From contig JAJYNT010000105.1 of NCBI GenBank assembly GCA_021786215.1, forward strand, positions 1 to 7,959: a stretch of DNA of 7,959 nucleotides, read 5' to 3'. Shown here one piece after another: positions 1-5,879 of the stretch. Origin of the DNA: Chloroflexota bacterium (lineage in GTDB: Bacteria > Chloroflexota > UBA6077). The position numbers and the translations under genes were made by a program. The notes under the pieces were generated by a model. That model made no database searches, was not told where the DNA came from, and saw only the letters and a program-made list of their open reading frames with translations. Position 1 is the stretch's first letter; each line of letters opens with the position of its first letter.

Positions 1-81
1 CCTTCGCTGACGCTGTTCAGAAACTTCAAGTTTCTGTGCTTCGCACAGGGTTCCCGGAACCCTGAGGTACTCAGGGTGACA
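1..81 (-). repeat. Multi-palindrome dispersed repeat, copy 1 (cut by window edge)
   Basis: The reverse complement of bases 1-60 is identical to 1191-1250 at all 60 positions, and 61-80 match 1171-1190 at 17 of 20. The element is a chain of overlapping palindromes, with arms at 18-26/28-36, 34-39/43-48, 46-54/56-64 and 60-66/70-76. Loops are only 1-3 nt, and neighbouring palindromes share 3-5 bases. It ends at 70-81 in CTCAGGGTGACA, which resembles the terminal motif of copy 2. There is no coding capacity, so it looks like a non-autonomous MITE- or REP-like element. The start lies outside the window. Confidence 0.8.
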
Positions 82-114
82 GCTAAGAGGCCCTGAACGG
101 GGTGCCTGGTGCCC

Positions 115-144
115 TTGAAGCGTTTCGCCCAGTTGTGCTAGATT
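115..144 (+). promoter_or_regulatory. Probable sigma70-type promoter of ilvE
   Basis: A -35-like TTGAAG at 115-120 is followed after 18 nt by TAGATT at 139-144. A TGC immediately before the -10 gives an extended -10 (TGnTAGATT). Transcription would begin near 151, leaving a leader of about 70 nt before the ilvE start. The promoter lies just inside repeat copy 1, so the gene carries its own promoter independent of the repeat. The assignment rests on consensus matching only. Confidence 0.45.
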
Positions 145-222
145 GCACTCTGCCCGCAGATAGCCCCGTGTGGATTCGTTCCACCCCCGGCGGAGACAGC
201 TCTACGGATTTGGGAGGAGATA

Positions 223-1143
223 ATGCCGCCAGAACCCTATGCCTATTTCAACGGTGATTTCGTCCCTCTGAGTGAGGCGAAGATCAGCATCATGGCCCAT
301 GCCTTCAACTATGGCACAGGCTGCTTCGAGGGTATCCGGGGCAACTGGAACGCAGTAGAGAAGCAACTTTACATCTTCCGTTTGAAGGAGCACTACGAGC
401 GACTGGAGCGGAGCTGCAAGATCCTGAAGATCCAGCTTCCCCACGACGTCGACAAGCTGTGCAGCGTAACGAAGGAGTTGGTGAAGCGGAACGGATACCA
501 GGAGGACATGTACATCCGTCCGCTGGCCTACAAGGGCGCGTCGGTCGTCGGGGTGAAGCTGCATGGGGTCGAGGATGCCTTTTCGGTCTTCACCGTGCCC
601 TTCGGCAACTACCTGGACTCCAGCAACGGGATTCGTTGCGGCGTGGTCGGTTGGCGCCGCGCGGACGACACCGCCATCCCGGCTCGCGCCAAGGTGACCG
701 GTCTGTACATCAACAGCGCTCTGGCAAAAACCGAGGCCGTGGAGAACGGCTACGACGAAGCGATCATGCTCACAAACTCCGGCACGGTCGCGGAGGGCTC
801 CGGAGAGAACCTGTTCACCGTGATCGACGGCGCGCTGGTGACCCCATCCCCCTCGGAAAGCATCCTGATAGGGATCACGCGAGCCACGATAATTCAGCTG
901 GCCAGGGAAGAGCTGGGGATCCAGACCATCGAGCGTCCGATAGGCAAGAGCGAGCTGTACACCTGCCAGGAGGTGTTCCTGTCCGGCACGGCCGCCCACA
1001 TCACCCCGGTTCTGGAAGTCGACCGGCGCAAGGTGGGGGATGGAAAGATCGGATCGGTGACGAAGAAGCTGATGAATCTGTACACCGACGTTATCACCGG
1101 ACGAAACAAGAAGTACATCGAGTGGTGCACGCCGGTCTATTAG
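223..1143 (+). CDS. ilvE: Branched-chain amino acid aminotransferase (306 aa)
   Basis: A fold-type IV PLP enzyme that reversibly transfers the amino group between Leu, Ile or Val and 2-oxoglutarate, the last step of branched-chain amino acid synthesis, in the cytoplasm. Visible hallmarks are GTGCFEGIRG at 31-40, the YIRPLAYKG strand at 97-105, and the PARAKVTG segment whose Lys157 aligns with the PLP-binding lysine of E. coli IlvE (PTAAKAGG). Also present are EGSGENLF at 191-198 (Glu191 contacts the cofactor pyridine nitrogen), GITR at 217-220 and SGTAAHITPV at 254-263. Length is normal for the family. The start is set by GGGAGGAG at 212-219, 3 nt upstream of ATG. It is apparently monocistronic and convergent with panD. 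A D-amino-acid or aminodeoxychorismate-lyase relative is less likely because the FEGIR motif and length favour IlvE. Confidence 0.95.
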   Translation: MPPEPYAYFNGDFVPLSEAKISIMAHAFNYGTGCFEGIRGNWNAVEKQLYIFRLKEHYERLERSCKILKIQLPHDVDKLCSVTKELVKRNGYQEDMYIRPLAYKGASVVGVKLHGVEDAFSVFTVPFGNYLDSSNGIRCGVVGWRRADDTAIPARAKVTGLYINSALAKTEAVENGYDEAIMLTNSGTVAEGSGENLFTVIDGALVTPSPSESILIGITRATIIQLAREELGIQTIERPIGKSELYTCQEVFLSGTAAHITPVLEVDRRKVGDGKIGSVTKKLMNLYTDVITGRNKKYIEWCTPVY

Positions 1144-1169
1144 GGTTCCGCCATACAGATCGTGATAGG

Positions 1170-1295
1170 TGTCATCCTGAGTATCCCAGGGTTCCGGGAA
1201 CCCTGTGCGAAGCACAGAAACTTGAAGTTTCTGAACAGCGTCAGCGAAGGATCTCTCCAGCCACGAGGAGATGCTTCGCTCCGCTCAGCATGACA
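1170..1295 (+). repeat. Multi-palindrome dispersed repeat, copy 2 (complete, 126 bp)
   Basis: The element is bounded by TGTCATCCTGAG (1170-1181) and CTCAGCATGACA (1284-1295), which are inverted repeats of each other at 11 of 12 positions. Bases 1171-1250 match the reverse complement of copy 1 at 77 of 80. The same overlapping palindromes recur, except that the outermost one (1176-1190) has decayed. The remaining third (1251-1295) contains the ATGCTTCGCTCCGCTCAGCA-type end and is not represented in the visible part of copy 1. No clear target-site duplication is seen. It begins 27 nt after the ilvE stop. Together with copy 1 it brackets ilvE in inverted orientation. Confidence 0.85.
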
Positions 1296-1350
1296 GTACT
1301 CATCACCTTCACTGTGATCAAGTGCCCGGCGGAAACAGGTACAAACGCAC

Positions 1351-1402
1351 GGATGATGAGAAGGGGGCTGTCCGAGCTCGGACAGCCCCCTTCTCATCAT
1401 CC
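1351..1402. terminator. Perfect 52-nt palindrome, bidirectional terminator of ilvE and panD
   Basis: Twenty-six bases on each side of the 1376/1377 centre are perfectly self-complementary. The core is AAGGGGGCTGTCCGAG and its complement, with a TTCTCATCATCC tail on either strand. It sits 28 nt beyond the panD stop and about 200 nt beyond the ilvE stop, between two convergent genes, where one symmetric structure can end both transcripts. The GC-rich stem followed by a pyrimidine-rich TTCTCAT stretch fits an intrinsic terminator, although the U-tract is short. No protein-binding function is evident. Confidence 0.75.
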
Positions 1403-1429
1403 ACCAGTGCGACGACCCAACCGGCGGGC

Positions 1430-1789
1430 CTACCTCACCTCGACGATCTCGTTCCGGCCATCCACCAGAACCACGCGGGGATTCCAGCCCTGCGGCACCG
1501 GGTCCTCCACCTGGACGTAGGCCATTATGATGACGATGTCCCCAACCTTCATCAGGTGAGCGGCGGCCCCGTTCATCTGAACGGTACCGCTCCCCGCCTC
1601 TCCCGGTATGGCGTAGGTCTCGAGCCTGGCCCCGTTGTCTACGTCCACCACCTGGACCCGCTCGTAGGGCAGAATGTTGGCAGCTTTCAACAGTCGGCTG
1701 TCGACGGTGATCGACCCGACGTAGTGCAGATCCGCGCCGGTGACCGTGGCCCGGTGGATCTTACCATTCAGCAATGTGCGGAGCATCAT
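1430..1789 (-). CDS. panD: Aspartate 1-decarboxylase (119 aa proenzyme)
   Basis: A pyruvoyl enzyme that converts L-aspartate to beta-alanine and CO2, providing the beta-alanine half of pantothenate and hence coenzyme A. The protein aligns along its whole length with E. coli PanD. It has the HYVGS self-cleavage site, with Gly25-Ser26 equivalent to Gly24-Ser25, so that Ser26 becomes the pyruvoyl group. Lys10, Arg55 and Tyr59 match Lys9, Arg54 and Tyr58, and NGAAAHL and VGDIVII are conserved. Two ATGs are adjacent (1787-1789 and 1784-1786). AGGAGG (complement of 1798-1803) lies 8 nt from the first, so either could initiate. The gene is convergent with ilvE and divergent from the cupin gene. No other pantothenate gene is adjacent in the window. 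The identification is firm. Confidence 0.96.
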   Translation of the reverse strand: MMLRTLLNGKIHRATVTGADLHYVGSITVDSRLLKAANILPYERVQVVDVDNGARLETYAIPGEAGSGTVQMNGAAAHLMKVGDIVIIMAYVQVEDPVPQGWNPRVVLVDGRNEIVEVR

Positions 1790-1839
1790 GGCCGCTGCCT
1801 CCTACCAAACCGCCCGATGGGGATTGACATCAATTAATG

Positions 1840-1891
1840 ATACCGGTTCAGGATCGCACAGGGCAACCAACGGCGCCGGATGGGTTATACT
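1840..1891. promoter_or_regulatory. Divergent promoter region between panD and the cupin gene
   Basis: On the + strand, TATACT at 1886-1891 is a near-consensus -10 box lying 43 nt before the cupin start, but no good -35 box is seen 16-18 nt upstream. On the - strand, TATCAT (complement of 1837-1842) is preceded 18 nt earlier by TTGCCC, a plausible promoter for panD with a leader of about 40 nt. A TTGACA is also present at 1824-1829 on the + strand but lacks a partner -10. These are consensus matches only. Confidence 0.35.
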
Positions 1892-1934
1892 TGCTCCGCC
1901 CCTGCGGGCGATAAGGCCGGTACTGGAGGCATCC

Positions 1935-2441
1935 ATGATCACTGCTCAGCAGATCATCGACGCACTGAGGCTACAACCCCACCCAAAGGAGGGAGGCTAC
2001 TTCGTCGAAAGCTACCGTAGCCTGGAGAGCATCCCGAGGGGGACTCTGCCCGATCGCTACACCGGAGATCGCTCCTTCGGCACCGCCATCTACTATCTAC
2101 TGACGCCCGACAGCTTCTCGGCCATGCACCGCCTCCCCACCGACGAGATCTTCCATTTCTACCTCGGCGATCCGGTCGAGATGCTGCAGCTCTGGCCGGA
2201 CGGCACAGCGAGAGCCATCATCCTCGGGTCGGACATCCTGGATGGGATGCGGCCACAGCTGGTGGTGCCGGCCGGGGTGTGGCAGGGAGCGAGGCTCCGA
2301 GGGGGCGGCCGGTTTGCCTTGCTGGGGACGACCATGGCCCCAGGGTTCGACTACGCCGATTACGAGACCGGCGAACGAGATACGTTGCTCCGCCTGTACT
2401 CGAACTTCGAGGAAATCATCCGCGCCCTCACCAGGGAGTAG
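1935..2441 (+). CDS. Cupin_5 / DUF985 family protein (168 aa)
   Basis: A single-domain cupin of the DUF985 (Cupin_5) type, whose biochemical role is not settled; some relatives resemble sugar-nucleotide epimerase-like cupins. Family signatures appear in order: HPKEGGYFVESYRS near residues 16-29, GTAIYYLL near 49-56, MHRLPTDEIFHFYLGDP near 64-80, VPAGVWQGARL near 111-121, and LGTTMAPGFDYADYE near 129-143. The HRL...DEIFHF histidines and glutamate sit where cupins carry metal or ligand residues. The open frame extends 65 codons further upstream into panD, but GGAGG at 1925-1929, 5 nt before ATG 1935, and the domain start fix this initiation site. The gene is divergent from panD and stands alone. 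The family call is confident and the function unknown. Confidence 0.85.
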   Translation: MITAQQIIDALRLQPHPKEGGYFVESYRSLESIPRGTLPDRYTGDRSFGTAIYYLLTPDSFSAMHRLPTDEIFHFYLGDPVEMLQLWPDGTARAIILGSDILDGMRPQLVVPAGVWQGARLRGGGRFALLGTTMAPGFDYADYETGERDTLLRLYSNFEEIIRALTRE

Positions 2442-2683
2442 ACAACCGCCAACAGCCGCCGCTTTGCGGATAGGCCTGTCGAAATGGCGCGCCCCGGTAC
2501 CTGCGGCGTGCTCGCTCCCGCAGCTCCCGGCACGACCGCGTAGGCTGGCACGTCGCCCATTCGCACCATCTCACAATCTGTCTTGTCCACTGCTGAGACC
2601 GGGATGAGCGGGAAGCAACTGGGCAACAAGATCACGGCATGTCCACGGCTGTACTCATGGGCGAGGAGCGAGCGGGCCGGCCG
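2442..2683. other. Intergenic stretch without a recognisable gene
   Basis: Between the cupin stop and the promoter of the ATPase operon there is no RNA gene, terminator with a U-tract or domain-bearing frame. A weak inverted repeat, CTGCGG with CCGCAG about 12 nt apart, occurs near 2501-2523. A - strand frame runs through the area, but it crosses the promoter and the cupin 3' end and resembles no family known to me. Confidence 0.5.
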
Positions 2684-2712
2684 TTGACAACCTATAGAGG
2701 GCAGCCTACCAT
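2684..2712 (+). promoter_or_regulatory. Probable sigma70 promoter of the ATPase-DUF3226 operon
   Basis: A perfect TTGACA at 2684-2689 is followed after exactly 17 nt by TACCAT at 2707-2712, which matches the -10 consensus at four of six positions. Transcription would start near 2719, giving an 85-nt leader. This is the best promoter match in the window and implies that the downstream pair is, or recently was, expressed without its upstream neighbour. No operator-like repeats flank it. Confidence 0.55.
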
Positions 2713-2804
2713 GGCGACGCTTCCGGGCAGTAAAGGTTATCAATGACCTAGGCAACGAACTACCGGCGGTGAAGAGCACCGACAAGGCGGTAAAGGAGCA
2801 GCGG

Positions 2805-3938
2805 ATGTTCACCTCACTGACAGTCGAACGTTACCGTCCCTTCAAGAAGCTGACCGTGGAGCCGCTTGCCCGGGTCAACCTGATCGCCGGCTCCAACGAC
2901 GTGGGGAAGACTGCGCTGCTGGAGGCGGTGTTCCTGCTGGTAGCGGAGGGAAACCTGTCTCTGCTGCCCACCATCAACAGCTTTCGGGGACCGGGCACGT
3001 TGCAGGGTGACCCGGACGCCGTCAGCGACTGGCTCTGGGCACCCATGTTCCACCAATTCTCTTTCGAAAAGCCCATCAAGATCAATGCGAGGCAGAAGAG
3101 CGGCAAGGCACGCGGCGTGGAGTTCAAGTTGGTACCCCGTCCCTCCACTCCGGTCACCCTGATGGAGGAACCGGTGCGGGAAGCGGGTTCCTCGCGCTAC
3201 GGCTTTTCTTCCAAGGCGCTGCGGATGGAGTTCTCTGACTCTACAGACAGGAAGCAAAGGTCCGACATGCTGGTAGATATCCAGGGGATCCACGTTGACC
3301 CTCCTCCCGGCACACCCTCCACTCCTAGCTACTTCCTCGCCTCCAGCGGTCGAATCCCACAGCAGGAGGTCGCCAAGGATTTCGGGGACCTGGAGGTGCT
3401 GGGCCGCCCCTACGACGTGGAGGAGATGCCAGGTCTCCGCGAGCCGCACGGCCAGCGTGCGGGCCGCCCCTACGACGTGGAGGAGATACTGAGGATCCTG
3501 GAGCCGAGGCTGAGGCGGGTTGCCACCATCGCCGGACCAGGTGGGCCGATCCTTTATGGCGACGTGGGGCTGAGCAGGATGCTTCCCTTGGCCCTGCTGG
3601 GGGACGGAATGACGAGGCTTGCCTCCATCGTGCTGAAGATCGCGGCCAACGCCCACGGCGTAGTCCTGGTGGACGAGATCGAGAACGGACTGTACCACGC
3701 CGTCATGGAGCCAGTGTGGACCGCCATCGGCCAAGCGGCCAGACTGTTCGACGTACAGATCTTCGCCACCACCCACAGCTGGGAGTGCCTACAGGCGGCG
3801 CACAACGCCTTCTCCAGCGGTCCAATCTACGATCTCCGGCTGCACCGACTGGAGCGCGTTCGGGAGGAGATCCGCGCCGTCAGCTACGACCAGGAGACCC
3901 TCGGCGTCGCCCTCAAGGCAGAACTGGAGGTACGCTGA
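2805..3938 (+). CDS. AAA family (OLD/RecF-like) ATPase with a 20-residue internal duplication (377 aa)
   Basis: An ABC/SMC-type AAA ATPase of the AAA_15/AAA_21 group. Walker A is GSNDVGKT at 29-36, with Lys35 for the phosphate. Walker B is VVLVDEIENG at 286-295, with Asp290 and Glu291 for Mg and catalysis. The following ATTHSWE at 321-327 resembles the H-loop. LGDGMTRLASI just before Walker B occupies the place of the signature motif. The start is ATG 2805, preceded by AAGGAG at 2793-2798; a GTG 36 nt upstream lacks such a site. The stop overlaps the next start (TGATG), indicating translational coupling to the DUF3226 gene. Residues 200-208 and 220-228 repeat GRPYDVEE(M/I), encoded by an exact 27-nt repeat spaced 60 nt apart. 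This adds about 20 residues relative to the family pattern as I recall it. Such ATPases pair with nuclease-like partners in several phage-defence systems, but the role here is inference. Confidence 0.85.
   Translation: MFTSLTVERYRPFKKLTVEPLARVNLIAGSNDVGKTALLEAVFLLVAEGNLSLLPTINSFRGPGTLQGDPDAVSDWLWAPMFHQFSFEKPIKINARQKSGKARGVEFKLVPRPSTPVTLMEEPVREAGSSRYGFSSKALRMEFSDSTDRKQRSDMLVDIQGIHVDPPPGTPSTPSYFLASSGRIPQQEVAKDFGDLEVLGRPYDVEEMPGLREPHGQRAGRPYDVEEILRILEPRLRRVATIAGPGGPILYGDVGLSRMLPLALLGDGMTRLASIVLKIAANAHGVVLVDEIENGLYHAVMEPVWTAIGQAARLFDVQIFATTHSWECLQAAHNAFSSGPIYDLRLHRLERVREEIRAVSYDQETLGVALKAELEVR
3401..3487 (+). repeat. 60-bp in-frame duplication inside the ATPase gene
   Basis: Bases 3401-3427 and 3461-3487 are identical over 27 nt, including third codon positions. 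The 33 nt between them are only partly similar to the 33 nt after the second unit; TCC and GAGCCG stretches are shared. The unit is 60 bp, so the reading frame is kept. The second unit runs into LRILEPRLRR, which continues normally into the rest of the domain, so the first unit (GRPYDVEE plus 12 residues) looks like the added one. Confidence 0.8.
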
Positions 3939-4550
3939 TGCCGAAACCGAGAGAGATCACCGCGGCGAAGCAGTTGCTGGTGGAGGGCCGCGACGCGGCG
4001 GTGTTCTTCACGGCGCTGATGCGCCACATGGAATTGGCAGGGATACACAGATCCAGGACTTCGGCGGCATCGACGAACTGGGACCTTTCTTGAAGGCCTT
4101 CAGCATCGCTCCCGGCTTCGCTGCCACGGTCGAGTCCATCGGCATCGTACGGGACGCCGAGAGCAACCCCAGGGGCGCATTCCAGAGCGCATGCAGCGCT
4201 CTGCGAAACGCCCAATTGCCGGTGCCGCCAAAGCCGCGGGCCGCTGCGGCGGGTAGCCCCCAGGTCAACGTGTTGATCCTGCCCGACCCCGCCACGCCCG
4301 GTATGCTTGAGACCCTCTGCCTGCAGGCCGTGGCCCAGGACCCGGTCATGCCCTGCGTCGAAGAGTTCTTCCGGTGCGCGGACCAGAGGGGCGTCTCGTC
4401 GCCGGGGAATCCATGGAAGGCCCGAGCACACGCCTTCCTGTCCTCGCGCCCCAAACCCGACCTGCTGATAGGGCGGCAGCGGAGGCAGGCTGCTGGCCGT
4501 GGGACAACCCTGCCTTCGATCCACTGAAGCAATTCCTGCTGGCGCTGTGA
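3938..4550 (+). pseudogene. DUF3226 (TOPRIM-like) protein, broken by two frameshifts
   Basis: The start, ATG 3938, overlaps the ATPase stop. Three frames must be joined to read one protein. The first, 3938 to about 4045, gives ITAAKQLLVEGRDAAVFF and RHMELAGI. The second, from about 4048 to 4470, gives QIQDFGGIDELGPFLKAF, IGIVRDAESN, ILPDPATPGMLETLCL, CVEEFFRC, and a stretch ending in PKPDLLIG. The third, from about 4473 to the TGA at 4548-4550, gives AAAEAGCWPWDNPAFDPLKQF. The first break is at an ACAC repeat (4045-4048) and behaves as a 2-nt insertion. The second is at GGG (4471-4473) and behaves as a 1-nt loss. The rejoined product, about 204 aa, matches the DUF3226 layout, with an early VEG glutamate and a later RDAE acidic pair as in TOPRIM-like folds. 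As written, translation stops after 51 codons. Assembly error is a real alternative to pseudogenisation. Confidence 0.8.
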
Positions 4551-4577
4551 GGTCAGCCGGTGAGTCTCCCCCACTAG

Positions 4578-4623
4578 GTGCTGGAGCCAATCATCAACAG
4601 CCTCTCCGGAGCCAATCCAGCAC
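4578..4623. repeat. Inverted and direct repeat in the convergent gap
   Basis: GTGCTGGA (4578-4585) and TCCAGCAC (4616-4623) are complementary 8-nt arms. GGAGCCAATC occurs twice (4583-4592, 4608-4617) with a 25-nt period. The arms enclose 30 nt that include CTCCGGAG. The structure lies between the end of the DUF3226 pseudogene and the convergent DUF2284 gene and might form part of a terminator, but there is no U-tract. The remainder of 4551-4737 holds nothing I can identify. Confidence 0.35.
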
Positions 4624-4737
4624 TACGACATCCGATGGCGCACTCGGCCCAGCTTGTGCCTACCGGCGCGGTGCTGCGCCATGCCACCACGCTCCCGCGG
4701 CACGACCCGGTCTCACCGACTTTGGCACGGTCGGGCC

Positions 4738-5268
4738 CTAGTCGACGAGGATCATCGAGTAGCTGGCCGGCAAGCCATCCGTGGGTCGCTCCGTGACGAC
4801 GCTCAGCCCCCAGCCGGCATTCCTCAGGGTCTGGAACCAGTCCACCCCCATGCTCTCGGTTGAGGGCCGTATGTTCTGGGGCTTGGGGCACCTGCCGGTC
4901 TGGCGGACACACTCGGTCTCGCAGTAGCCGCAGGCTCCGGCTCCCAGGGCAAAGGCCCGATGGAATTGGGAGAGGAACAGCTCCCTCTCCACCTTCAGCA
5001 CCAGCCCAGACCATTCCGGGCGATAGTACTCGTAGCGTCTCAGCTTCAGAAGGAGCACTCTGCTGTATTCCTGGAGCAGTCGCGCCATGGTATCTGGCCC
5101 GGGGGTGTGGGGTGGACAGTCCAGTCGAAGGCCATAGTTGGGACAGCCGTACTGGCATTTCAAACGGACCCAGGTGGCCAGGGCCACTTGAGAACTCGGG
5201 ATGACCTTCGTATCCAGCGCGCCCCAGGCGGAGCACTTCTCAAGGATTGGTTTCAGATCCTCATGCAC
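4738..5268 (-). CDS. DUF2284 family cysteine-rich metal-binding protein (176 aa)
   Basis: A predicted metal-binding cytoplasmic protein of the DUF2284 family, whose activity is unknown. The family pattern is clear: Cys38-x3-Cys42-x8-Cys51 within CQYGCPNYGLRLDCPP, then Cys113-x2-Cys116-x3-Cys120-x6-Cys127 within GACGYCETECVRQTGRCPKP. RPSTESMGVDWFQT follows at 134-147. Seven cysteines in two clusters suggest one or two Fe-S clusters or zinc sites; the second cluster resembles ferredoxin-type spacing. There is no signal peptide or membrane segment. The start is a GTG at 5266-5268, preceded by GGAGAG (complement of 5275-5280) 6 nt upstream; no in-frame ATG precedes the conserved region. It is transcribed away from the zinc-ribbon gene and toward the ATPase operon. 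Family members often neighbour anaerobic or corrinoid enzymes, but nothing like that is visible here. Confidence 0.88.
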   Translation of the reverse strand: MHEDLKPILEKCSAWGALDTKVIPSSQVALATWVRLKCQYGCPNYGLRLDCPPHTPGPDTMARLLQEYSRVLLLKLRRYEYYRPEWSGLVLKVERELFLSQFHRAFALGAGACGYCETECVRQTGRCPKPQNIRPSTESMGVDWFQTLRNAGWGLSVVTERPTDGLPASYSMILVD

Positions 5269-5558
5269 AGGTCACTCTCCATCAGGGTATTTCGATCGAC
5301 AACACCGGGATATCTATCTCCACTGGATCGGTCCAACCGAAAGGTGCGCGTCGCGGGAACTTGGGAGGGATCATTCTACCCGATTTACGCCGTGGACCGT
5401 TACTGATTTGGTGCAGCCCTTCCAGCCACGATGGTGGGGTTGCGTGCCTTGAGGCGGGATGGGTGGTATCCTGATCGCAGACCGATTCTCATCGGCTTCC
5501 GCGGCATCCGTTCCGACCGGGCACGGTGACGGTGCCCATGCGCGCGAGGAGACAAGAA
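5269..5558. other. Divergent intergenic region, no clear gene
   Basis: This stretch separates the DUF2284 start (- strand) from the zinc-ribbon start (+ strand), so it should contain both promoters. I see only partial matches. TATCCT at 5467-5472 could be a -10 for the + gene but lacks a properly spaced -35. TTGGAC on the - strand (complement near 5330) has only a weak AT-rich partner. No convincing operator, RNA structure or small gene is visible. Confidence 0.4.
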
Positions 5559-5822
5559 ATGGCAACCTGTCCCGACTGCGGGGGCGAAGTACCGGGCACG
5601 ACGACCTGCACCCGGCAGCACTTCCAGATAGGAAAGAAGAGGGTCCCGCGGATCCGCTACGGCGACGAGCGGCGCCCGCCGGTGGAGTACTCCTACGAAC
5701 CCTACTGCGATGACTGTGGGGTGGAGGTCGGAGGCTACCACCATCGGGGATGCGCCATCGAGCAGTGCCCTATCTGCGGCGACTACGCCGCCGTCTGCCA
5801 CTGCTGGAGCCACTCGCGGTGA
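5559..5822 (+). CDS. Small multi-zinc-ribbon protein (87 aa)
   Basis: A small, cysteine-rich protein with no recognised enzymatic domain. CPDCGG at 4-9 and Cys17 start the protein. CDDCG at 50-54 is followed by GGYHHRGCAIEQCPICGDY at 58-76 and then Cys80-x-Cys82. That gives nine cysteines plus His61, His62 and His81 as potential ligands, enough for two or three zinc sites. The YHHxGC-x3-QCPxCG segment recurs in short hypothetical proteins of many bacteria and phages, often near DNA-modification genes; this is recollection only. The centre (residues 25-48) is basic and proline-rich, which would suit nucleic-acid or protein contact. The start is ATG 5559, preceded by GAGGAG at 5546-5551; an upstream in-frame ATG at 5526 lacks a good site. 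It is convergent with the membrane-protein gene. Confidence 0.7.
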   Translation: MATCPDCGGEVPGTTTCTRQHFQIGKKRVPRIRYGDERRPPVEYSYEPYCDDCGVEVGGYHHRGCAIEQCPICGDYAAVCHCWSHSR

Positions 5823-5857
5823 GGGGGAACCGCCGGCTGGCCGTCTTCTGGGCAAGA

Positions 5858-5879
5858 AGGCAGACTCGCGGGCCTGCCT
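5858..5879. terminator. Possible short bidirectional terminator hairpin
   Basis: AGGCAG (5858-5863) and CTGCCT (5874-5879) form a 6-bp stem with a 10-nt loop in the 57-nt gap between two convergent genes. There is no U-tract on either side, so the call rests mainly on position. Confidence 0.3.

Noticed and set aside
1..81. Terminal repeats of a complete insertion sequence
   Set aside because: No transposase lies between or near the repeats, and the enclosed gene is housekeeping ilvE, so a non-autonomous dispersed repeat fits better.
202..1215. 337-codon open frame on the - strand across ilvE
   Set aside because: It is an antisense shadow of ilvE, whose motifs and ribosome site are unambiguous. 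It has no domain or own ribosome-binding site.
1740..1934. 65-codon N-terminal extension of the cupin protein
   Set aside because: It overlaps the panD 5' end and promoter region and is not cupin-like. A strong GGAGG sits right before ATG 1935.
2360..2812. 150-codon - strand frame in the cupin-ATPase gap
   Set aside because: It would start inside the ATPase gene, cross its promoter and overlap the cupin end. It matches no family I know.
2814..3776. 320-codon open frame on the - strand across the ATPase gene
   Set aside because: It is a codon-bias shadow of a GC-rich gene. The + strand carries the Walker A and B motifs.
4040..4055. Programmed ribosomal frameshift in the DUF3226 gene
   Set aside because: No slippery heptamer or downstream pseudoknot is evident at ACAC, and a second unrelated shift is also needed. 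Indel mutation or assembly error is simpler.
4574..5236. 220-codon - strand frame overlapping DUF2284
   Set aside because: It is an alternative-frame shadow. The DUF2284 frame holds the conserved cysteine pattern.
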